Positions 12,684-21,536 of a stretch of DNA of 56,114 nucleotides are shown here, piece after piece. Each line of letters begins with the position of its first letter. Position 1 is the stretch's first letter. Source of the DNA: Kluyvera sichuanensis. GTDB taxonomy: Bacteria; Pseudomonadota; Gammaproteobacteria; Enterobacterales; Enterobacteriaceae. The translations under genes and the position numbers were made by a program. A model generated the notes under the pieces. The model was not told the origin of the DNA and did no database searches. It was given only the letters and a program-made list of their open reading frames with translations. The stretch lies in NCBI RefSeq assembly GCF_014218705.1, contig NZ_JABBJF010000032.1, forward strand, positions 1 to 56,114, in the 5' to 3' direction.

Positions 12684-12903
12684 CACCTATTACGTTGACC
12701 ACCATAATGCCCTCTGCAAAATCCTCCGCACCACCTCCACAACAGTCCACTACCAGCGAAACGGTCATAACTGCATAGCCAGCATGATGCGATTCTCTGC
12801 AGATTTTGAGTACGTTGATGGCGCGGAGTTAAAGCAGATATGGGCAGACATCGAAACAACAGAGCATATTAAGAAGCTACGCGCTATGAAGCGGGTGGCT
12901 TGA
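12661..12903 (+). CDS. Small phage protein of the DUF4222 type
   Basis: 80 residues from ATG 12661, overlapping the end of ninX by 23 bp. VILPNTYYVDHHNALCKILR, TVHYQRNGHNCIASMMRFSA and the final AELKQIWADIETTEHIKKLR match a small beta-rich family common next to ninX in lambdoid phages, which I believe is DUF4222. Function unknown. Confidence 0.65.
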   Translation: MFRVILPNTYYVDHHNALCKILRTTSTTVHYQRNGHNCIASMMRFSADFEYVDGAELKQIWADIETTEHIKKLRAMKRVA

Positions 12904-12912
12904 GGAGAAATC

Positions 12913-13218
12913 ATGAAGGAATTACGTTTTTATGGCGCAAGTGACGACCTTTTCGAGTGTGAAGGTGCCATTCGAGAGGAGATAGGTTGCTTCAGCCATC
13001 CTAGTATTTATCACCTCAGATCATCTGAAGGTGAGATGCAGGTTATCGCTACTTACACCGATATCGGTTGTTGGTCCATCGGCGTTTGCCAGATTAATGA
13101 AGACGTCCCGATCCCGAAATGGGAATCCGCATTCAGTACGCATGAGAAGGGATATAGCGTCGTGCTAACTATGCAGGTACCAGATGACACCGTGCTGGTA
13201 CAGGAAGACGACGATTGA
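12913..13218 (+). CDS. Hypothetical phage protein
   Basis: 101 residues, acidic C-terminus (VLVQEDDD). KELRFYGASDDLFECEGAIR and IATYTDIGCWSIGVCQINED suggest a compact beta domain; no family recognised. GAGGAG lies upstream of the ATG. The TGA overlaps a possible TTG start (TTGA). Confidence 0.6.
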   Translation: MKELRFYGASDDLFECEGAIREEIGCFSHPSIYHLRSSEGEMQVIATYTDIGCWSIGVCQINEDVPIPKWESAFSTHEKGYSVVLTMQVPDDTVLVQEDDD

Positions 13219-13334
13219 CGCAACTGATAGCTGATTCACTGAGTCGGCTATTGGGTGCGAAAGTCCACCTCGATATCTTTGCCGGCCAATGTGCCGGCTT
13301 CTTTTTTGCCTGGAGGAGTTATGTTCATCATTAA
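13215..13334 (+). CDS. Possible TTG-initiated 39-residue protein
   Basis: TTG at 13215 overlaps the preceding TGA. The frame reads TQLIADSLSRLLGAKVHLD followed by IFAGQCAGFFFAWRSYVHH and ends 13 bp into the next gene. It looks protein-like and fills a gap, but it spans a terminator hairpin, lacks a clear ribosome site and uses a rare start, so confidence is low. Confidence 0.25.
   Translation: MTQLIADSLSRLLGAKVHLDIFAGQCAGFFFAWRSYVHH
13281..13307 (+). terminator. Rho-independent terminator upstream of the small membrane gene
   Basis: GCCGGC (13281-13286), loop CAATGT, GCCGGC (13293-13298), then TTCTTTTTT. Confidence 0.65.
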
Positions 13335-13503
13335 AGTGTTAATAATTTGGGTGCTTTTGTTCCCAGGCATTGGATTGTGCCTGTGGTTTTCAAATGGCAT
13401 GAAGGGGAGTTATTTGGCTGAATTGAAGGTTGGACTTAGGCCGTACGTAGCTATGACTCTTCTTTTCGTAGCTGTGTTCTCAGTAACCTACTCCATTCTC
13501 TAG
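13321..13503 (+). CDS. Small two-helix phage membrane protein
   Basis: 60 residues from ATG 13321, with GGAGGAG 5 nt upstream; an in-frame start 66 bp earlier lacks a ribosome site. TM1 is FIIKVLIIWVLLFPGIGLCL (about 2-21) and TM2 is YVAMTLLFVAVFSVTYSIL (about 41-59), joined by a basic loop. It lies 11 bp before xis. Function unknown. Confidence 0.6.
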   Translation: MFIIKVLIIWVLLFPGIGLCLWFSNGMKGSYLAELKVGLRPYVAMTLLFVAVFSVTYSIL

Positions 13504-13514
13504 CGAGGTAACCA

Positions 13515-13862
13515 ATGGAAGAAGAAATCTTCACTCGTGAAGAGGCAGCCTCATATCTGAAGGTTGATAAAGGCACCATCACACAATGGATCCGCAGCGG
13601 GAGACTTCAGGCATCAAAGATAAATCCTGATAAACCCAAAAGCCCATACAGAATTTGCAAGTCTGACTGCATTGCAGCGCTTAAGTCTGTGCGACACAAT
13701 AGCTCTGTGAATGCGGTTGATGTGCATGAGGAGAAGGCATGTCAATCAAACTACGCGGTGAAACGTGGCACTGTGACTTCGTTGCGCCAGATGGATCAAG
13801 AGTTAGACGCTCTCTTGAAACATCGGACAAGAGGGAAGCGCAAGAGCTTCACGATCGTCTGA
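13515..13862 (+). CDS. xis: P22-type excisionase
   Basis: 115 residues, near the 116 of P22 Xis. The N-terminal MerR/excisionase-like helix-turn-helix FTREEAASYLKVDKGTITQW continues into IRSGRLQASK and NPDKPKSPYRICKSDCIAAL, closely parallel to P22 Xis. It bends attachment-site DNA and directs Int to excision. The gene overlaps int by 124 bp in another frame, as in P22. Ribosome site GCGAGG before ATG 13515. Confidence 0.85.
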   Translation: MEEEIFTREEAASYLKVDKGTITQWIRSGRLQASKINPDKPKSPYRICKSDCIAALKSVRHNSSVNAVDVHEEKACQSNYAVKRGTVTSLRQMDQELDALLKHRTRGKRKSFTIV

Positions 13863-14899
13863 AGTCTGAAGCGTGGCGCGTTAAGCAACTCGGAGAATCG
13901 CCTAAGAAACTATTCAAAGAGGCCTGCATACGATGGCTGAGGGAGAAGGAGGATAAAAAGAGCATTGATGATGACAAAAGCATCATCACGTTCTGGATGC
14001 AGTTTTTTGGCGATTCAATTCTCTCTGATATTACCAGTGAGAAAATAATGGAGGCGGTAGACGGAATGGAAAACCGCCGCCATCGCCTGAACTGGGAGAT
14101 GAGCCGGGACAGGAGTTTAAGACTTTCCAAACCAGTCCCGGAGTATACGCCGAAGCTTGCAACTAAAGGAACGAGAACAAGGCACCTGGCAATATTGCGC
14201 GCCATTCTCAACCTTGCTGTTGAATGGAAGTGGCTAGACAGGGCGCCGAAGATATCCACGCCGCGCATCAAAAACGGTCGTATCCGCTGGCTCAGCGAAG
14301 AAGAATCAAAACGTCTGTTTGCCGAGATAGCGCCGCACTTCTTCCCTGTCGTTATGTTCGCCATTACTACAGGACTTCGTCGGTCTAACGTTACCGACCT
14401 TGAGTGGTCACAGGTAGATCTGGATAAGCGCATGGCATGGATGCATCCGGACGAAACGAAAGCAGGCAATGCTATCGGCGTACCGCTGAATGAAACTGCA
14501 TGTGGAATATTAAGGAAGCAGCAGGGATTGCATAAAAGGTGGGTGTTCGTTCACACCACTCCCGGGTACAGGAGCGATGGAACGAAAACAGCAGCGGTAA
14601 GAAAAATGCGGACGGACAGCAACAGGGCATGGAAGGGAGCGCTAAAGCGAGCAGGCATTAGCAACTTCCGATTCCATGACCTCCGACACACCTGGGCGAG
14701 TTGGCTAGTACAGTCCGGTGTTTCACTTCTCGCATTGAAGGAAATGGGTGGATGGGAAACGCTGGAAATGGTTCAAAGATACGCACACCTTTCTGCCGGA
14801 CACCTGACCGAGCACGCGAGCAAAATAGACGCGATTATAGGTCGCAATGTCACAAATACGGCACAAGAGGAAAAGGTGATTTACTTAAAAGCGAGGTAA
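13739..14899 (+). CDS. int: P22-type tyrosine integrase
   Basis: 386 residues (P22 Int has 387). An N-terminal arm-binding domain (1-60) and core-binding domain (about 60-165) precede the catalytic domain with Arg in TTGLRRSNVTDLEW (about residue 222), HDLRHTWASW (His-x-x-Arg, about 308-311), a Trp in GGWETLEM and nucleophile Tyr in MVQRYAHLS (about 344). It recombines phage attP with the 3' end of thrW, which starts 15 bp past the stop. GGAGAAGG precedes the ATG. Confidence 0.95.
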   Translation: MSIKLRGETWHCDFVAPDGSRVRRSLETSDKREAQELHDRLKSEAWRVKQLGESPKKLFKEACIRWLREKEDKKSIDDDKSIITFWMQFFGDSILSDITSEKIMEAVDGMENRRHRLNWEMSRDRSLRLSKPVPEYTPKLATKGTRTRHLAILRAILNLAVEWKWLDRAPKISTPRIKNGRIRWLSEEESKRLFAEIAPHFFPVVMFAITTGLRRSNVTDLEWSQVDLDKRMAWMHPDETKAGNAIGVPLNETACGILRKQQGLHKRWVFVHTTPGYRSDGTKTAAVRKMRTDSNRAWKGALKRAGISNFRFHDLRHTWASWLVQSGVSLLALKEMGGWETLEMVQRYAHLSAGHLTEHASKIDAIIGRNVTNTAQEEKVIYLKAR

Positions 14900-14913
14900 C
14901 TATCTGATTTAAC

Positions 14914-14959
14914 TGGTGCCGATAATAGGAGTCGAACCTACGACCTTCGCATTACGAAT
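14914..14959. other. Prophage attachment core (attachment-site junction)
   Basis: The 3' 46 bp of thrW, from the anticodon arm to CCA, next to int. P22 uses a 46-bp identity with thrW, so this should be the int-proximal junction of the prophage. The second copy is expected left of the window. Confidence 0.65.
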
Positions 14960-14989
14960 GCGCTGCTCTACCAACTGAGCTATATCGGC
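14914..14989 (-). tRNA. thrW: tRNA-Thr(CGU)
   Basis: 76 nt. On the minus strand the acceptor GCCGATA pairs with TATCGGC, followed by A and encoded CCA. The D arm is GCTCAGTTGGTAGAGC, the anticodon loop contains CGT, and the T loop is GTTCGACTC. As in E. coli it lies downstream of proA on the same strand. It remains intact because the prophage restores its 3' end. Confidence 0.97.
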
Positions 14990-15042
14990 CCTGCAAGACG
15001 TGTTCACGAACGTGAATCACGGGACAAAAGGTTAAAACTAAC

Positions 15043-15095
15043 CGGGCGATGCGTCAATAGTCAGGTTAATCAACCGCCTATTTTTGCATCGCCCG
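15043..15095 (-). terminator. Inverted repeat downstream of proA/around thrW
   Basis: CGGGCGATGC (15043-15052) and GCATCGCCCG (15086-15095) form a perfect 10-bp stem with a 33-nt loop just beyond the proA stop. It may terminate or process the proBA-thrW transcript; the long loop makes it atypical. Confidence 0.4.
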
Positions 15096-15102
15096 CTATC
15101 AA

Positions 15103-16353
15103 TTACGCACGAATGGTATCATCGCCGAAGCCGATCCACTTGTAGGTGGTCAGTGCTTCAAGGCCCATTGGGCCGCGCGCGTGTAGTTTCTGCGTGCTCA
15201 CCGCCACTTCTGCACCCAGGCCGAACTGGCCGCCGTCGGTGAAGCGGGTGGAGGCGTTGACGTACACCGCTGAGGAGTCCACTTCGTTGATGAAACGGTT
15301 GGCGTTGCTCAGGGTGCGGGTCAGGATAGCATCGGAGTGCTGGGTGCCGTGTTGGCGGATGTGTGCAATCGCACTGTCCATATCCGGAACCACCACTACG
15401 TTAAGATCCAGCGACAGATACTCGTTATCAAGCTCTTCAGCCTTTAACGGCAACAGCTTCGCCGGGCCTTTCAGCTCACGCATCACGGTGTCGTCGCCGT
15501 GCAGCGTAATGCCGCTATCGGCCATTTGCTGGCTCAGCGCTGGCAGGAACTTATCGGCAATGGACTGATTCACCAGCAGCGTTTCGACGCTATTACAGGC
15601 GCTCGGACGCTGGGCTTTCGCATTGACGATAACCTTCAACGCCGCGTCAATCTCTGCGGAGTCATCGATATAGATATGGCAAACGCCGATACCGCCGGTA
15701 ATCACCGGAATCGTCGACTGCTCACGACACAGCTTATGCAGGCCAGCGCCGCCGCGAGGGATCAGCATATCGATATACTTATCCATACGCAGCATCTCGC
15801 TCACCAGCGCACGATCCGGGTTGTCGATGGCCTGAACGGCGGCTTCTGGCAGGCCGCACTCTTTCAGGGCGCGTTGAATCACGCCGACGGTGGCGGCGTT
15901 GGTGCGATAAGTCTCTTTCCCACCACGCAGAATGGCGGCGTTGCCGGTTTTCAGGCACAGCGCGGCGACGTCAACGGTGACGTTCGGGCGAGCTTCGTAA
16001 ATCACACCGATTACGCCCAGCGGGACGCGGCGACGTTCGATGCGCAGGCCGCTATCGAGCAGCCCACCGTCAATCACCTGCCCTACCGGATCGGCCAGCA
16101 TGCATACCTGGCGGACGTCGTTCGCAATCGACGTCAGGCGGGCTGGCGTCAGCGCCAGACGATCGAGCATCGCTTCGCTCAGGCCGTTTTCGCGTGCCTG
16201 GGCTAAATCTTCAGCGTTAGCCACAAGAATCTCTTCGCTTTGAGATTCCAGATGATCGGCAATGGTTTCCAGAACCCGGTTTTTCTCGCGGCAGGATAAC
16301 TGCGCCAGTTTATAGGAGGCCTGCCTGGCGGCAATGCCCATTTGTTCCAGCAT
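15103..16353 (-). CDS. proA: Gamma-glutamyl phosphate reductase
   Basis: 416 residues (E. coli ProA 417). An ALDH-superfamily NADPH enzyme converting glutamyl-5-phosphate to glutamate-5-semialdehyde, second step of proline synthesis, cytoplasmic. Visible blocks: [41 protein letters not shown], catalytic-Cys region [14 protein letters not shown] (about 250) and [20 protein letters not shown]. It lies 10 bp downstream of proB in an operon on the minus strand. Confidence 0.98.
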   Translation of the reverse strand: MLEQMGIAARQASYKLAQLSCREKNRVLETIADHLESQSEEILVANAEDLAQARENGLSEAMLDRLALTPARLTSIANDVRQVCMLADPVGQVIDGGLLDSGLRIERRRVPLGVIGVIYEARPNVTVDVAALCLKTGNAAILRGGKETYRTNAATVGVIQRALKECGLPEAAVQAIDNPDRALVSEMLRMDKYIDMLIPRGGAGLHKLCREQSTIPVITGGIGVCHIYIDDSAEIDAALKVIVNAKAQRPSACNSVETLLVNQSIADKFLPALSQQMADSGITLHGDDTVMRELKGPAKLLPLKAEELDNEYLSLDLNVVVVPDMDSAIAHIRQHGTQHSDAILTRTLSNANRFINEVDSSAVYVNASTRFTDGGQFGLGAEVAVSTQKLHARGPMGLEALTTYKWIGFGDDTIRA

Positions 16354-16363
16354 GTTTAACTCC

Positions 16364-17467
16364 TTAGCGGGTGATCATGTCGTCGCGATGCACAGCAACC
16401 GGGCCGTACTCGTAGCCAAGAATGGCGTCAATTTCCTGCGAGTGGTGCCCGGCGATAAGGCGCAGCGCATCGCTGTTGTAACGGCTTACACCGTGGGCGA
16501 TGTCGCGGCCTGCAAGGCTACGGATGCGGATCACTTCACCACGAGAGAAGTTGCCTGTCACGTTTTTAATGCCTTTTGGAAGTAATGAACTCCCGCGTTC
16601 CAGAATCGCCGAAGTGGCGCCTTCATCCACTATCAGTTCACCGGCCGGCGGTGCGCCAAAGATCCAGCGTTTGCGGTTTTCCAGCGGGGTATCTTGCGCG
16701 TGAAAACGGGTGCCGACGGAGACATTCGCCATCACGTCGCCAATCACGCCCGGCAGACTACCGGCGGCAATAATGGTGTCAATACCGGCGCGGCAGGCGA
16801 CGTCAGCGGCCTGCAGCTTGGTGCCCATGCCGCCTGTGCCCAGGCCAGATACGCTGTCACCGGCGACGGCACGCAGCTCGTCATCAATGCCATAGACATC
16901 TTTAATCAGCTCGGCGTCCGGGTTGCTGCGCGGGTCGGCGGTAAACAGCCCTTGCTGATCGGTGAGCAGCAGCAGCTTATCGGCACCGGCCAGAATCGCC
17001 GCCAGCGCGGAGAGGTTGTCGTTATCGCCAACCTTAATCTCTGCGGTCGCCACCGCATCGTTTTCGTTAATTACCGGAACAATGTTGTTATCAAGCAGCG
17101 CACGCATGGTGTCACGGGCGTTGAGGAAGCGCTCACGGTCTTCCATATCGGCGCGGGTCAGCAGCATCTGACCGACGTGGATACCATAGATAGAAAACAA
17201 CTGTTCCCAGAGCTGAATTAAGCGGCTCTGACCAACGGCAGCCAGCAGCTGCTTGGAAGCAATAGTCGCGGGCAGTTCAGGGTAACCCAGATGCTCACGC
17301 CCGGCGGCAATTGCTCCTGACGTTACGATGACAATTCGATGCCCAGCTGCGTGGAGCTGAGCGCACTGGCGAACCAGTTCGACAATATGCGCGCGATTCA
17401 GGCGGCGCGATCCGCCCGTTAAAACACTGGTGCCCAGTTTGACCACCAGCGTCTGACTATCACTCAT
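16364..17467 (-). CDS. proB: Glutamate 5-kinase
   Basis: 367 residues, the exact family length. Amino-acid kinase domain (1-255: [52 protein letters not shown]) plus a C-terminal PUA domain (about 275-355: [20 protein letters not shown]). It phosphorylates glutamate to glutamyl-5-phosphate, the proline-feedback-inhibited first step, and forms a complex with ProA. It is transcribed away from phoE; the 287-bp gap between them holds the Pho boxes. Confidence 0.98.
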   Translation of the reverse strand: MSDSQTLVVKLGTSVLTGGSRRLNRAHIVELVRQCAQLHAAGHRIVIVTSGAIAAGREHLGYPELPATIASKQLLAAVGQSRLIQLWEQLFSIYGIHVGQMLLTRADMEDRERFLNARDTMRALLDNNIVPVINENDAVATAEIKVGDNDNLSALAAILAGADKLLLLTDQQGLFTADPRSNPDAELIKDVYGIDDELRAVAGDSVSGLGTGGMGTKLQAADVACRAGIDTIIAAGSLPGVIGDVMANVSVGTRFHAQDTPLENRKRWIFGAPPAGELIVDEGATSAILERGSSLLPKGIKNVTGNFSRGEVIRIRSLAGRDIAHGVSRYNSDALRLIAGHHSQEIDAILGYEYGPVAVHRDDMITR

Positions 17468-17600
17468 GATTCTCTGCCGTTAAAAATAAGAAATATCAAT
17501 ACCAGACCAACGTTGTAGCAGGTGTCAGGCCGCTTGCCAACAGGCAGCGCAGAAAGCGAGGGGTTTTGTTGCGCGGGATCAGGCAGCCTAGTGGAGAATA

Positions 17601-17618
17601 TTGACATTTTTATGACAG
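17601..17618 (-). promoter_or_regulatory. Inverted Pho box
   Basis: On the minus strand CTGTCATAAAAATGTCAA, 16 of 18 matches to the PhoB consensus (CTGTCAT-A/T-rich-CTGTCAY). It faces proB, 137 bp from the phoE start codon. E. coli phoE also has an upstream Pho box in inverted orientation. Confidence 0.65.
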
Positions 17619-17655
17619 AAAAACTTAAACATACTTTTTTATATTTAATCTGACA

Positions 17656-17673
17656 TTGTCATAAATTTTTAAC
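17656..17673 (+). promoter_or_regulatory. Pho box of the phoE promoter
   Basis: TTGTCATAAATTTTTAAC in direct orientation, 8 bp before GATAAA (17682-17687), the probable -10 box. This is the standard PhoB arrangement in which the box replaces the -35, so phosphate starvation through PhoR-PhoB should activate phoE. Confidence 0.65.
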
Positions 17674-17754
17674 ACGGGAAGGATAAAAACGTTCCTGTTT
17701 TTTCACAGTGGTCTTTCACAGCAAATTTTAAAGCTAAAAAATCGGGATTGAGAA

Positions 17755-18843
17755 ATGCAAAAAACAACTCTGGCATTAACGATGATGGGTATTATTGCTT
17801 CTTCTTCAGCTATGGCAGCAGAAGTTTATAACAAGGATAGTAATAAACTGGATGTTTACGGCAAAGTAAGAGCAATGCACTACATGAGCGATGATTCCAG
17901 CTCCGATGGCGATAAAACATACGTTCGTTTCGGCATTAAAGGCGAAACCAAAATTAACGACCAGCTGACCGGTTATGGTCGCTGGGAATCTGAGTTTGCC
18001 GGCAATAAAGAAGAAAGCAGCACCACCTCTTCACAGAAAACTCGTCTGGCATTTGCTGGTCTGAAATTAAAAGACTTCGGTTCTTTTGACTACGGTCGTA
18101 ACCTGGGCGCGCTGTACGACGTTGAAGCCTGGACCGATATGTTCCCGGAATTCGGCGGTGACTCTACTGGCAAAACCGATAACTTTATGACCAAACGCTC
18201 CAGCGGCCTGGCGACCTATCGCAACACCGACTTCTTTGGCATGGTCGATGGTCTGGATTTAACCCTGCAATATCAGGGTAAAAATGACCGCGCCTACGAT
18301 ACCGCTAACGGCGACGGCTTCGGTACCTCTGTTGCCTATGACTTCGGCGGCAGCGATTTCGCTATCAGCGCAGCGTACACCAACTCTGACCGTACCAACG
18401 TTCAGCAGCTAAAATCTCTGGCTAACGGCGGTAAAAACGCAGAGTCATGGGGCACTGGCCTGAAATACGATGCCAACAACATTTACCTGGCGATGGTTTA
18501 TACCGAAACCCGCAATATGACCCCAATTAAAGGGAAGGCAGATATCGATCAGGGCTTCGCCAATAAAGCACAGAACTTCGAAGCGGTAGCACAATACCAG
18601 TTCGATTTCGGTCTGCGTCCATCCCTGGGCTACGTGCAGATGAAAGGTAAAGACCTGGGCAATGGTATCGGCGATCAGGACCTGATGAAATATGTTGACG
18701 TAGGCGCGACCTACTATTTCAACAAAAACATGTCCACCTTTGTTGATTATAAAATCAACCTGGTTGATGAAACTGCGATCACTAAACGCCTGGCGATTAT
18801 GACGGATAACGTCGTAGCCGTTGGTATGACCTACCAGTTCTAA
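17755..18843 (+). CDS. phoE: Phosphate-limitation outer-membrane porin PhoE
   Basis: 362 residues. The signal peptide ends at SSAMA (residue 21); the mature protein starts [17 protein letters not shown]. The 16-strand porin blocks ([31 protein letters not shown], constriction-loop PEFGGD) and C-terminal VGMTYQF with terminal Phe are complete. Position between proB and crl and the upstream Pho boxes identify it as PhoE rather than OmpC/OmpF; it favours anions and phosphate. Loop regions (residues 200-260) differ most from E. coli, as expected for surface-exposed sites. Confidence 0.95.
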   Translation: MQKTTLALTMMGIIASSSAMAAEVYNKDSNKLDVYGKVRAMHYMSDDSSSDGDKTYVRFGIKGETKINDQLTGYGRWESEFAGNKEESSTTSSQKTRLAFAGLKLKDFGSFDYGRNLGALYDVEAWTDMFPEFGGDSTGKTDNFMTKRSSGLATYRNTDFFGMVDGLDLTLQYQGKNDRAYDTANGDGFGTSVAYDFGGSDFAISAAYTNSDRTNVQQLKSLANGGKNAESWGTGLKYDANNIYLAMVYTETRNMTPIKGKADIDQGFANKAQNFEAVAQYQFDFGLRPSLGYVQMKGKDLGNGIGDQDLMKYVDVGATYYFNKNMSTFVDYKINLVDETAITKRLAIMTDNVVAVGMTYQF

Positions 18844-18853
18844 GGTTGAAAAT

Positions 18854-18879
18854 AATAACGCCAGACAGCTGGCGTTATT
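18854..18879 (+). terminator. phoE terminator
   Basis: Perfect 11-bp stem AATAACGCCAG/CTGGCGTTATT with loop ACAG, 10 bp after the stop codon. Confidence 0.7.
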
Positions 18880-18892
18880 TGCTTCTTAATAT

Positions 18893-18921
18893 AAAAGGCC
18901 AGCAAACTTTGCTGGCCTTTT
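18893..18921. terminator. Bidirectional terminator
   Basis: AAAAGGCCAGCAAA and TTTGCTGGCCTTTT arms form a long perfect hairpin with A- and T-tracts. It lies between the convergent phoE and crl genes and can serve both. Confidence 0.75.
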
Positions 18922-18937
18922 ATATTTGACGTTGCAA

Positions 18938-19001
18938 GATGGCGGCTTTGCTTTATCCGGCCTACAGAATGAACCGTAGGCCTGATAAGCGTAGCGCCAT
19001 C
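18938..19001. repeat. REP/BIME-type palindromic element
   Basis: Arms 18938-18965 and 18976-19001 form an imperfect inverted repeat containing CTTTATCCGGCCTAC and GTAGGCCTGATAAGCG, the canonical enterobacterial REP (PU) sequence. It occupies the gap between phoE and crl. Confidence 0.75.
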
Positions 19002-19010
19002 AAGCATGCA

Positions 19011-19412
19011 CTACGCGGTACGCTTCACCGCTTCATTGGCAAACCCATCGGCGGGTTCCAGTGCCAGATCCAGCGTCGCCAGCAGATCTTTTGCCCGCTC
19101 ATGGAAGCCGCGCAGCGTTTGCTGCAGACGTTCAACGACCTCAGGGTCCTTGATCGCGACGGCCTGCCAGTGCCCCTCTTTATCGAACAAGCCGAACTGG
19201 TAGCTGTAGGTGAAGCGGCGTTCTTCTGCTTCCATCTCCATCCACCAGCCCCAGAACTCACGCTTCTCCGGCGCAGGTTTTACGTTTACACATACCGCCA
19301 GACAGTCGAAAAAAAAGCGGTTATCTTCGCACTGTTCTTCGCGGATATAGGGGCCAAGCGCAGTGAATTTCTTGATCAATCTACTCTTTGGGTGTCCACT
19401 CGGTAACGTCAT
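19011..19412 (-). CDS. crl: Sigma-S assembly factor Crl
   Basis: 133 residues, the family length. [31 protein letters not shown] and [17 protein letters not shown] are the conserved Crl blocks. Crl binds sigma-38 domain 2 and helps it form RNA polymerase holoenzyme, raising stationary-phase and curli gene expression. It lies between phoE and frsA as in E. coli. Confidence 0.96.
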   Translation of the reverse strand: MTLPSGHPKSRLIKKFTALGPYIREEQCEDNRFFFDCLAVCVNVKPAPEKREFWGWWMEMEAEERRFTYSYQFGLFDKEGHWQAVAIKDPEVVERLQQTLRGFHERAKDLLATLDLALEPADGFANEAVKRTA

Positions 19413-19469
19413 TGCGATCTCCTTTAGTGATGCAACTGTTTTACCAAATCAATAGAATTTAGCAATATA

Positions 19470-20714
19470 TTAACAAAATCTATTATTGATCCACCCGGCA
19501 ATTTCTTTCAGAGCACGATCGAAATTACGGTACACCGGGTTAAACGGGATCGGCATCAGTTTGCCCTGCGCAGATGACGAAACAATTAACCGCGACTCCT
19601 CTTCCGGGCTGAACGGATCGTTATCCCAGTAGCCCGACAGCATCGGCGTTGGGCAGCGTCGGCCCAGCAGACCTTGAGTCTTCAACGAGTAGCGATTCAG
19701 TTCGACGCGCAGTGCTTCATCGGAGGCATCGTGCATGCCCAGGCGCGAAGCCAGCACGTCGAGATACATCTCCGGCACACGCCCCTGATGCAGCGGGTCG
19801 TTGAGCAGGCCGTGTACCACCGGGCCAAGACAGGCAACGGCTTTCAGCCGCGGCGCTTCCAGATAGGCCAGGCGCACGGCAATGTTCGCGCCGAAGCGGA
19901 AGCCAAACGCCGCCACGCGGGTATGGTCAACCCACGGAATATCCGGCAGCGCACGCAGCGCGTGCTGGTGCAGCATACTGGAGTCCTGAGTCAGCTTCCA
20001 TTTAGAGGAGAAGCCAATCGACGGCATGTCCAGCGTCAGCATCGCAATGCCGAGCGGCGCGAAGTAGTGCTCATAAAGGCTGTAGTAATCGGTTTGCAGG
20101 CCATCCAGCCCGCCGCACATCAACACCGTTGGGAACGGGCCATTGCCTTTCGGCATATGCAGGAAGCCGGTGACCGGCGAACCGCCGGGAATGGCAAACT
20201 CGAGTTCACGAATTTCACCCGGCAGGCGCTGAGCCGCTTCTTCATAGGCACGGTTTGCCAGCGCCTGCGCCTGTTCGGCGAGATCGTCACCTTTCAGGTG
20301 CGGGTACGCGGCAATGCTATAAAGGTTTGAGGCGTGCAGCCAGTGGCGGCCGCTGAGGGCTTCGTCTTGCTCCTGGGTCGCTTTCTGCTGCCAGAGCATG
20401 GCCTGAGAAGACCATTCATAAATCCAGTTACCGCCGCGATAGCCCACCACGGTGTCATACAGTTCATCGTCGGTACGTTCGGCCTTGCTCATCACAATGC
20501 GCGCCTGCACATCGAGAATTTCCTGCGGGGTAACACCGCGCCAGATCCACATCAGGCGGTTAATCATGCGGTACCAGTGCGGTACGTTATTGCCGCTGAG
20601 CGCCGATTGCATATGGGAGGTACTACCATTGTTGAACCGGCGTACCAGCGTTGACGTTTCAGGGTGTTTAAAGCGCGGCTTGAATAGCGTTTCGCTGAGA
20701 TTAGCTTCTGGCAT
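19470..20714 (-). CDS. frsA: Esterase FrsA
   Basis: 414 residues from ATG 20714, the E. coli length; GGAGG lies 8 nt upstream, whereas a 21-residue longer frame lacks a ribosome site. An alpha/beta-hydrolase fold occupies about residues 150-410 ([53 protein letters not shown]). The usual nucleophile elbow Gly-x-Ser-x-Gly reads Gly-Phe-Arg-Phe-Gly, as in E. coli. FrsA interacts with EIIA-Glc and influences fermentation/respiration; its catalytic role is disputed. Confidence 0.96.
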   Translation of the reverse strand: MPEANLSETLFKPRFKHPETSTLVRRFNNGSTSHMQSALSGNNVPHWYRMINRLMWIWRGVTPQEILDVQARIVMSKAERTDDELYDTVVGYRGGNWIYEWSSQAMLWQQKATQEQDEALSGRHWLHASNLYSIAAYPHLKGDDLAEQAQALANRAYEEAAQRLPGEIRELEFAIPGGSPVTGFLHMPKGNGPFPTVLMCGGLDGLQTDYYSLYEHYFAPLGIAMLTLDMPSIGFSSKWKLTQDSSMLHQHALRALPDIPWVDHTRVAAFGFRFGANIAVRLAYLEAPRLKAVACLGPVVHGLLNDPLHQGRVPEMYLDVLASRLGMHDASDEALRVELNRYSLKTQGLLGRRCPTPMLSGYWDNDPFSPEEESRLIVSSSAQGKLMPIPFNPVYRNFDRALKEIAGWINNRFC

Positions 20715-20769
20715 CACAAAACCTCCATAGATACTTTCCTGGATGTATTGTAACGCGTAGGACGTTAAA

Positions 20770-20798
20770 TAAAACAACGCCCGGCATAACCGGGCGTT
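20770..20798 (-). terminator. gpt terminator
   Basis: AACGCCCGG (20776-20784), loop CATAA, CCGGGCGTT (20790-20798); on the minus strand it is followed by a T-rich tract. Confidence 0.75.
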
Positions 20799-20820
20799 GG
20801 AAGCGCATTAATTGACAGAA

Positions 20821-21279
20821 TTAACGGCCAGAGATAGGCGGTACGAACACCACACCCATATCCCAAGGCTGTTCAATCCAGGTATCCTGCGGGATATCAA
20901 TAACATAATCGTCAACCAGCGGACGACCAGCTGGTTTAGCGAAGATGGTGACGAAATGAGCTTTTGGGTACATTTCGCGAATCGCTACCGCGGTACCGCC
21001 GGTGTCTACCAGGTCGTCAATAACGATAAAGCCTTCGCCATCGCCTTCAGCGCGTTTCAGAACGGTCAGTTCGCGCTGGTTGTCGTGGTCATAGCTGGAG
21101 ATGCATACGGTGTCGACGTGACGAATGCCCAGTTCACGTGCCAGCAGTGCGCCCGGTACCAGACCGCCGCGGCTAACGGCGATAATGCCTTTCCACTGTT
21201 CAGAAGGCATCAGGCGTGCGGCCAGTTTGCGTGCGTGAATCTGCAACATGTCCCAGGTGACGACGTATTTTTCGCTCAT
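20821..21279 (-). CDS. gpt: Xanthine-guanine phosphoribosyltransferase
   Basis: 152 residues, identical in length to E. coli Gpt. The PRPP-binding loop is [14 protein letters not shown] (about residues 84-97); [20 protein letters not shown] is the phosphate-loop region. It converts guanine, xanthine and, less well, hypoxanthine to nucleotides with PRPP, at the membrane periphery. It is divergent from pepD across a 257-bp gap that should hold both promoters; I see no clear operator there. Confidence 0.98.
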   Translation of the reverse strand: MSEKYVVTWDMLQIHARKLAARLMPSEQWKGIIAVSRGGLVPGALLARELGIRHVDTVCISSYDHDNQRELTVLKRAEGDGEGFIVIDDLVDTGGTAVAIREMYPKAHFVTIFAKPAGRPLVDDYVIDIPQDTWIEQPWDMGVVFVPPISGR

Positions 21280-21536
21280 GTGAAGTTGTCCCAGCCTATG
21301 TTATACGGCTTAAAAAATGTTCAAGGGGGAAATGGGTTGCGCGAGATTATAGAGATCTGACGCACTAAAAACCAGTGTTAAGCGGAATCCGGCGCGCTTT
21401 TTACGTGGTTTGTTCTACCGGAAGAGGCAGAAAGTGGTATTCTCAACCCCATCGCGCAAGCCAGTCTTGTGGTATGTGTATGTGCTAACCCTTTACCTGC
21501 AAGCGACTTTTGCAGAACGCCGTAAGGAGACTCACC

